Assembly (NCBI RefSeq): GCF_001984155.1
Contig: NZ_MTQO01000053.1
Span: forward strand, 248,001 to 312,000
Origin: Actinosynnema sp. ALI-1.44
Lineage (GTDB): Bacteria; Actinomycetota; Actinomycetes; Mycobacteriales; Pseudonocardiaceae
Reading direction: 5' to 3'
DNA: 64,000 nt
In this document: positions 59,088 through 64,000 of the stretch, in pieces
Position numbering within the stretch: the stretch's first letter is position 1
Layout of the letters: each line of letters opens with the position of its first letter
Position numbers and translations under genes: made by a program
The notes under the pieces: model-generated
Told to the model about the DNA's origin: nothing
Databases searched by the model: none
What the model saw: the letters and a program-made list of their open reading frames with translations, nothing else

Positions 59088-60716
59088 ATGCTCAGTGGCG
59101 TCGGCGTAAGTCCTGGTCGGGCCGCAGGCCCGGTGATCATCGTTGCTCAGCCCTCGGGTGAACCGCCCGCAGGGCCGCCGCCGACGGACACCGCGGCCGA
59201 AGCGGACCTGATCGCTCCGGCCGCGGATCGGGTCGCGGCGGACCTGAACGCGCGTGCGCAAGCGGCGACCGGTGAGGCCAGACAGCTACTGGAGACCACG
59301 GCGATGATGGCCGCGGACCCGACGCTGGTCACGCAGGCCGCGCAGCTCGTCACCACCAAGCAACTGCCTGCGGCGCGCGCGTTCTACGAGGCAGCAGCCG
59401 GTTTCGCCGACGCGTTGCGCGCGGCGGGTGGGTACATGGCCGAGCGGGTGCGTGACATCGAGGACGTGCGGGACCGGGTGGTCGCCGATCTGCTGGGCGT
59501 CTCGGCGCCGGGCGTTCCCGACCTGAGCGAACCGAGTGTGCTTGTCGCGCAAGACCTCGCGCCCGCCGACACCGCGGGGCTCGACCCGGCGAAGGTGCTC
59601 GCGCTGGTCACCGAGGAGGGTGGGCCGACCAGCCACACGGCGATCCTGGCGCGGGCGTTGGGAATCCCGGCGGTCGTCGCGGTTCGCGGTGTGCTCGCGG
59701 CGAAACCCGCGCAGCTCATCGTGGACGGCTCGACCGGCGCGGTCGAGGTGCCGACCGAACCGGTCACACCGTTCGCCGCGGAAGCCGTCGCGACCGAGGA
59801 CTGGAACGGCACCGGCGCGACCGCCGACGGCCTGCGGATCAAGGTGCTGGCCAACGTCGGCTCGGCCAAGGACGCGAAGGCCGCGGTGGCGGCGGGTGCC
59901 GAAGGCGTCGGCCTGTTCCGCACCGAGTTCTCCTACCTCGACGCGACCGACGAGCCGACTGTCGCGGAGCAACAGGCCGCGTACGCCGCCGTGCTGGCAC
60001 CGTTTCACGGGAAACCGATCATCGTCCGCACCCTCGATGCCGGCGCGGACAAGCCGTTGGCGTTCCTCGCACCCGACCCCGAGCCCAACCCGGCGCTGGG
60101 CGTGCGCGGTATCCGCGTGTCACGCGAGCGAGTCGACGTGCTCGACCGCCAGCTCGCCGCGATCGTCGGCGCTGCGGCCGAGACCGGTGCCGAAGTGTCG
60201 GTGATGGCCCCGATGGTGGCCACGGTCGAGGAAGCGGCGTGGTTCGCCGACCGCGCACACGCCGCGGGCATCGAACGAGCGGGCGTGATGATCGAGGTCC
60301 CGGCGGCCGCGTTGGTCGCCGACGAGATCTTCGGCGCCGTGGAGTTCGTCAGCATCGGCACCAACGACCTCGCGCAGTACACCCTCGCCGCGGACCGCCA
60401 ACTCGGCGCGGTCGCGACGCTCAACGACCCGTGGCAGCCCGCGTTGCTGCGCCTGATCGGCATGATCGGCAAAGCGGGCATCGCGGCGGGCAAACCCGTG
60501 GGGGTGTGCGGCGAGGCAGCCGCGGACCCCAACCTGGCGGGCGTGCTCGTCGGTCTCGGGATCACCAGTCTTTCCATGAACGCAGGCGCGATCCGGCGAG
60601 TCGGTGCCGCACTGGCCAAGCACACCGAGGACACCTACCGCCAGGTCGCGAGGGCCGCGCTCGTGTCGCACACGCCGACCGACGCCCGCGCGACCGTGCA
60701 CGCGATGCTGTCCTAG
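59088..60716 (+). CDS. ptsI: PTS enzyme I (phosphoenolpyruvate-protein phosphotransferase)
   Basis: 542 residues. Phosphoryl-acceptor His183 is in GGPTSHTAILAR; the PEP-binding blocks LFRTEFSYLD, RTLDAGADK and FVSIGTNDLAQYTLAADRQ are present, and Cys474 in GVCGEAAADP is the active-site Cys. ATG 59088 starts the family's MLSGVGVSPG. No ptsH or sugar-specific EII is present in the window, so its partner HPr must be elsewhere. Confidence 0.95.
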   Translation: MLSGVGVSPGRAAGPVIIVAQPSGEPPAGPPPTDTAAEADLIAPAADRVAADLNARAQAATGEARQLLETTAMMAADPTLVTQAAQLVTTKQLPAARAFYEAAAGFADALRAAGGYMAERVRDIEDVRDRVVADLLGVSAPGVPDLSEPSVLVAQDLAPADTAGLDPAKVLALVTEEGGPTSHTAILARALGIPAVVAVRGVLAAKPAQLIVDGSTGAVEVPTEPVTPFAAEAVATEDWNGTGATADGLRIKVLANVGSAKDAKAAVAAGAEGVGLFRTEFSYLDATDEPTVAEQQAAYAAVLAPFHGKPIIVRTLDAGADKPLAFLAPDPEPNPALGVRGIRVSRERVDVLDRQLAAIVGAAAETGAEVSVMAPMVATVEEAAWFADRAHAAGIERAGVMIEVPAAALVADEIFGAVEFVSIGTNDLAQYTLAADRQLGAVATLNDPWQPALLRLIGMIGKAGIAAGKPVGVCGEAAADPNLAGVLVGLGITSLSMNAGAIRRVGAALAKHTEDTYRQVARAALVSHTPTDARATVHAMLS

Positions 60717-60719
60717 GCC

Positions 60720-61319
60720 CTAGCCGATCCGGTCGATCCGCAACGGGAACCGGACCTGCACCGAGCCGAGCCGCAGGGCCGCGGGCCGGGTGATGGTCAG
60801 GGTGCCGCCGCGCACCTTGCCGCTGAGCTCGAACCGCGGTCCCGGCAGCAGGCCCGACCGCACTTTGTTGATGTAGCGGCAGTTGAGCACCTGCAGCATG
60901 GTCGCGTCCAGGGTCGACTCGTACGGCAGTTGCACCCGCACGTGCGCCGCCCGGACGTCGAACTCGACCTTGACGACCTCGTACGGGATCCGGGCGACGG
61001 TGAAATCCAGGTGGCACGCGCTCTGGTCGCACCGCACCACCAGTTCGCTCGGCACGCTCCAGTTCCCGCGGCGGCGGACCTTCGACAGCACGCTGTGCAG
61101 TTCCAGGCGCTGCTCCGGCACTGTGTCCGTGCGGACAAGGCCGGGGATGTCGATCAGGACCCCGTTCAGCTCGGACCTCGTCACCGCGGCGAGCGCCTTC
61201 TCGGTGCGAGCGGTGAAGTCGTCCAGCGAGATCAGCGCCTGCGCCAGCGCCTTGTGCAGGACACCGACCACGTGTTCGCGTTCGCTGTCGGTCACCCGGA
61301 GTTCGCGGGGGTCGGTCAC
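60720..61319 (-). CDS. DUF1707-domain protein
   Basis: 199 residues. The N-terminal DUF1707 domain (about 1-55) is ELRVTDSEREHVVGVLHKALAQALISLDDFTARTEKALAA. The rest resembles a cell-wall-active antibiotics response/LiaF-like domain or has none I recognise, with no membrane helix. DUF1707 proteins are common beside two-component systems in actinobacteria. Stop is 3 bp from ptsI's stop (convergent). Confidence 0.8.
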   Translation of the reverse strand: MTDPRELRVTDSEREHVVGVLHKALAQALISLDDFTARTEKALAAVTRSELNGVLIDIPGLVRTDTVPEQRLELHSVLSKVRRRGNWSVPSELVVRCDQSACHLDFTVARIPYEVVKVEFDVRAAHVRVQLPYESTLDATMLQVLNCRYINKVRSGLLPGPRFELSGKVRGGTLTITRPAALRLGSVQVRFPLRIDRIG

Positions 61320-61328
61320 GCGAAAACC

Positions 61329-61991
61329 CTACTGGGGCTCGGCGTCCAGTCCGTGCTCAATCGCATAACGCGCGAGCTCGACCCGGTTGTGCAGCTGCAG
61401 TTTGCGCAGCGTTGACTGGACATGGTTCTCCACAGTCCGGTGCGACAGCACGAGCCGGTCGGCGATCTGCCGAGCGGTCATTCCCTTGGCCACCAGCCGC
61501 AGCACCTCGGTCTCCCGGTCGGTGAGCTTCGGCGCGGCCTCGGCCTCCGCGGGCGCGGCGGCCATCCTGCGGTACTCGCCGAGCACGAGCCCGGCCAGCC
61601 CCGCGGTGAACACCGCGTCGCCGTGCGCCGTCCGGGTCACCGCGTCCACGAGCTCCTCGGCGGACGCGGATTTCACCAGATAACCGGAGGCGCCTGCCTT
61701 CACGGCCTCGAGCACATCGCTGTGCGCGCCGCTGGCTGACAGCACGAGCACACGGGTCTTGGGCAGGTTCTGGACGATCTCGCGGGTCGCGTCCACGCCT
61801 GACTCGCTGCCCAACTGCAGGTCCATCAGCACGACGTCGGGCGCGACCGTCCGCGCGATCCGCACAGCCGCACTCGCGCCACCGGCTGTCGCGCGCACGT
61901 CGAAGCCGCGTTCGGACAGGTCACGGGCCACCCCGTCACGCCACATCGGGTGGTCGTCGACGACCATCACCGAGATCGTCCCTGTGGTCAT
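61329..61991 (-). CDS. NarL/LuxR-type response regulator
   Basis: 220 residues. Receiver with acid pair Asp12/Asp13, phospho-acceptor Asp57 in VVLMDLQLG, and Lys107. LuxR helix-turn-helix KLTDRETEVLRLVAKGMTARQIADRLVLSHRTVENHVQSTLRKL lies near 152-195. ATG 61991 overlaps the kinase stop in ATGA form, so the pair is co-translated. Confidence 0.96.
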   Translation of the reverse strand: MTTGTISVMVVDDHPMWRDGVARDLSERGFDVRATAGGASAAVRIARTVAPDVVLMDLQLGSESGVDATREIVQNLPKTRVLVLSASGAHSDVLEAVKAGASGYLVKSASAEELVDAVTRTAHGDAVFTAGLAGLVLGEYRRMAAAPAEAEAAPKLTDRETEVLRLVAKGMTARQIADRLVLSHRTVENHVQSTLRKLQLHNRVELARYAIEHGLDAEPQ

Positions 61992-63145
61992 CGCGCACCT
62001 CCCACTCTGTGCCGTCCCTTCTTGCCACCCGGCCCGGTGGGGACCCGGATCTCCCACTCGGTGCCCGCGCCGGGGGCGGTCTCCAGGGTGATCGTGCCAC
62101 CGAGATCCGCGACACGCCCACGAATGGACCGGGCCACTCCCATTCGGCCATCGGACGCGGCCTGGTCGAGCCGTCCGGCCGGGATGCCGGCACCGTCGTC
62201 GCGGACGCTGATCACCACCTCGTCGCCGAGGTCCTCCACCAGCACCCAAGCCCGTGCGTTCTCACCCGCGTGCTTGGTGACGTTCAACAGCGCCTCGGAC
62301 ACCAGTGAAGTCAGCTCGGTGACCGTCGTGCCCGGCAACCGGACCGGCGTGCCCGGCACCGACACCTGCACGGTTTCAGTTTCCATCACCTGCAGCCGTG
62401 ATCGCAGGTCCGCCGATCCGTCGTCGCTGGACTCCGGTGGCGTGGTGGCGACAAGGGACCGAAGCGCGACCTCCTGCTCACCGGCCATCCTGGCCAGGTC
62501 GGCCGCCTCGCCACCGAGTTCTTTCCCACGCTTGCGGACACGCGCCAGCACTTGCAGCACACTGTCATGGATGTTGCGGGCGAGCCGTTCCCGCTCGGCG
62601 GTCGCGGCCTCGACACGTGCTGCCTGTGCCATCCGCTCCTGAGCACGCCGTGCCGTGACGGACGCGAGCCCGACGACGAAACCGCTGCCCATGAGTAGGA
62701 CAGCGTCCCTGGTCACGTCCGTTGTCAGCGCACCGCGAGTCAGCCCGGTTGACACCGCCACGAGGGCGCCCGCGAGCACACCGGCCGTCCGGCCGTTCAA
62801 CACGGCGGCGGCGATCGGCGGTTCGCTCACCCACACAGTGGTGATCAGGGGCGAGATCTCGGTCATCTGCTGCGGCGACAGGATCCACACCGACGTGTAC
62901 ATCAGCGCACACGTGACCAGCACGTCCGCCCACACCACCGCCACCCGGCGGCCGAACTTCAACAGATACGCCGGGACCGTGAACAACGTCCACGCCGCGA
63001 TCAGGCCAAGCACGATCCAGGCCAGGCCCGGCCGTTGGTAGCCGTCCTGGTGCACGAACACGGCGACGACCGCGAAGCCGAACGTCACCACCCGCAGGAT
63101 GGCGACGCTCGACCACAGCGGTGCTGTGGCGTCACTCTTCTGCAC
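61988..63145 (-). CDS. MacS-like histidine kinase
   Basis: 385 residues. Four or five N-terminal membrane helices (about 13-165), a HisKA_3 dimer helix with phospho-acceptor His193 in ARNIHDSVLQVLARVRKRG, and a GHKL ATPase (SEALLNVTKHA, VRDDGAGIP). The HDSVLQVLARVRKRGKELGGEA string matches the MacS family. GTG start at 63145. Partner of the response regulator just downstream. Signal unknown. Confidence 0.93.
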   Translation of the reverse strand: MQKSDATAPLWSSVAILRVVTFGFAVVAVFVHQDGYQRPGLAWIVLGLIAAWTLFTVPAYLLKFGRRVAVVWADVLVTCALMYTSVWILSPQQMTEISPLITTVWVSEPPIAAAVLNGRTAGVLAGALVAVSTGLTRGALTTDVTRDAVLLMGSGFVVGLASVTARRAQERMAQAARVEAATAERERLARNIHDSVLQVLARVRKRGKELGGEAADLARMAGEQEVALRSLVATTPPESSDDGSADLRSRLQVMETETVQVSVPGTPVRLPGTTVTELTSLVSEALLNVTKHAGENARAWVLVEDLGDEVVISVRDDGAGIPAGRLDQAASDGRMGVARSIRGRVADLGGTITLETAPGAGTEWEIRVPTGPGGKKGRHRVGGAR

Positions 63146-64000
63146 GGCTTCCCGGCCTCGAACCCGAGTCGTCCAGCACGTCCACGTCGTCGCCGTCCAG
63201 GTGCCGGTCGCGGTCGCTGAGCAACGACCGGATGCCCGCGTTCAGCACCGCGAGCAGCGGAACGGCCAGCAGCGCACCGGGGATGCCCGCCGCGACCAGA
63301 CCGGCCGTGATCGCGAGGACCACAGCCAACGGGTGCAACCGAACCGCGCGGCCGAGCAGCCACGGCTGCAGGATGTGGCTCTCCAGCTGCATGACCGCGA
63401 TCACGATCGCCAGCACGATCAGCGACGCGACGAAGCCGTTGGCCACCAACGCGACCAGCACGGCCACCGCACCGGCGATCACGGCACCGATGATCGGAAT
63501 GAACGCGCCGAGGAACACCAGCGCGGACAACGGGACCGCGAGCGGCACGCCCACGATCGCCAGCCCGATGCCGATGCCGACCGCGTCGACCACCGCGACC
63601 GCCGCTGTCGCTCGCACGTAGCTGACCAGCGAGGCGAAGCTGCGCCGACCGGCCACGTCCACCCGCTCGCGCACGTTCGCCGGGACGCCGCGGCACAGGA
63701 ACTTCCAGATGCCCTCGCCGTCGTAGAGGAAGAAGATCAGGATGAACAGCGTCAGGATGAACCCGGCGAGCCCCTCACCGATGCTGGCCGCGGTGGTCAG
63801 CGCACCGGAGGTGATCTCGGCCTGGTTCTTCTTGATCGTGTCGATGATGTTGTCGAGGAAGTCCTTGAGCTGTTCCTGGCGCAGGTGCAGCGGACCGTCG
63901 ATCAACCACGCCTTGATCGTCTCGAGCGACTGCGCGACCTGGGTCTGCAGCTGCGGCAGACCGGTGGAGAACTCCGAGATGACGAACGTCAGCAGCCCGC
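63132..64000 (-). CDS. AI-2E family transporter, N-terminus off window
   Basis: The last 289 residues are present; the frame stays open to base 64000, so the start lies beyond the right edge. Multiple helices with the family's LVFLGAFIPIIGAVIAG and QLESHILQPWLLGRAVRLHPLAVVLAI signatures near the C-terminus. These proteins export autoinducer-2-like molecules or act as sodium/proton antiporters. It overlaps the kinase start by 14 bp and is in the same leftward group. Confidence 0.92.
   Translation of the reverse strand, partial: GLLTFVISEFSTGLPQLQTQVAQSLETIKAWLIDGPLHLRQEQLKDFLDNIIDTIKKNQAEITSGALTTAASIGEGLAGFILTLFILIFFLYDGEGIWKFLCRGVPANVRERVDVAGRRSFASLVSYVRATAAVAVVDAVGIGIGLAIVGVPLAVPLSALVFLGAFIPIIGAVIAGAVAVLVALVANGFVASLIVLAIVIAVMQLESHILQPWLLGRAVRLHPLAVVLAITAGLVAAGIPGALLAVPLLAVLNAGIRSLLSDRDRHLDGDDVDVLDDSGSRPGSRAEE

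Overview
The window is high-GC actinobacterial chromosome around the replication origin. Gene order matches the conserved origin neighbourhood of Actinomycetota (dnaA, dnaN, gnd, recF, dciA/DUF721, gyrB, gyrA, DUF3566 gene, tRNA-Ile, tRNA-Ala, ppiA, crgA and trpG on one side; rpmH, rnpA, yidD, yidC, khpB, rsmG, parA, parB, cwlM, trxA, trxB, sigM, murJ, nudix and pcnA on the other). The presence of gnd between dnaN and recF, a class E sortase, a DUF2020 lipoprotein, a DLW-39 peptide and a free-standing pseudokinase beside murJ suggest a member of the Pseudonocardiales or a close relative. That placement is inferred from gene content only.

Left arm (1-7.2 kb): the 3' part of pstP, convergent trpG, an APC permease, a HAD hydrolase, a class E sortase with a small membrane partner, crgA, a PH-domain membrane protein, a rhomboid protease and cyclophilin ppiA. 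The ftsW-pbpA-pknA-pknB block that usually sits between pstP and trpG is absent here. 7.3-14.2 kb is an accessory segment: a DUF2020 lipoprotein, DoxX, GntR and LysR regulators around an IspD-type cytidylyltransferase, a HAD-like protein, kptA, plsC, a small membrane protein and an AraC regulator with very strong strand skew. It ends beside tRNA-Ala.

Origin core (14.2-34 kb): tRNA-Ala, the tiny DLW-39 peptide, tRNA-Ile, DUF3566 gene, gyrA, gyrB, dciA, recF, gnd and dnaN all run leftward. They are followed by a 1.8 kb dnaN-dnaA spacer that holds the DnaA-box cluster and an array of inverted TTTCT...AGAAA elements. Then comes dnaA (leftward), with rpmH-rnpA-yidD-yidC-khpB, rsmG and parA-parB running rightward. 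Four parS-type sites lie near rsmG, parA and parB.

Right arm (34-64 kb): a D-Ala-D-Ala ligase-family gene and an aminotransferase, a GNAT protein, then the envelope and redox block cwlM, trxA, trxB, anti-sigma, sigM, pseudokinase, murJ, DUF6049 protein and nudix hydrolase (all leftward). Next are pcnA, an MFS protein, yqgE and an SdpI-like protein, then leuS behind a candidate leucine attenuator, a TetR/MMPL pair with two operator-like dyads, a PfkB kinase with PTS enzyme I, a DUF1707 protein, a two-component system and the 3' part of an AI-2E family transporter.

Functional logic: the core encodes initiation (DnaA, DciA, oriC), elongation (DnaN, gyrase, RecF), segregation (ParAB-parS), membrane protein insertion (YidC, YidD) and RNA maturation (RnpA). 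The right arm couples cell-wall synthesis control (CwlM, MurJ, pseudokinase) to SigM and thioredoxin. The most unusual signal is the array of six or seven ~45-bp inverted-end elements between the DnaA-box cluster and dnaA.
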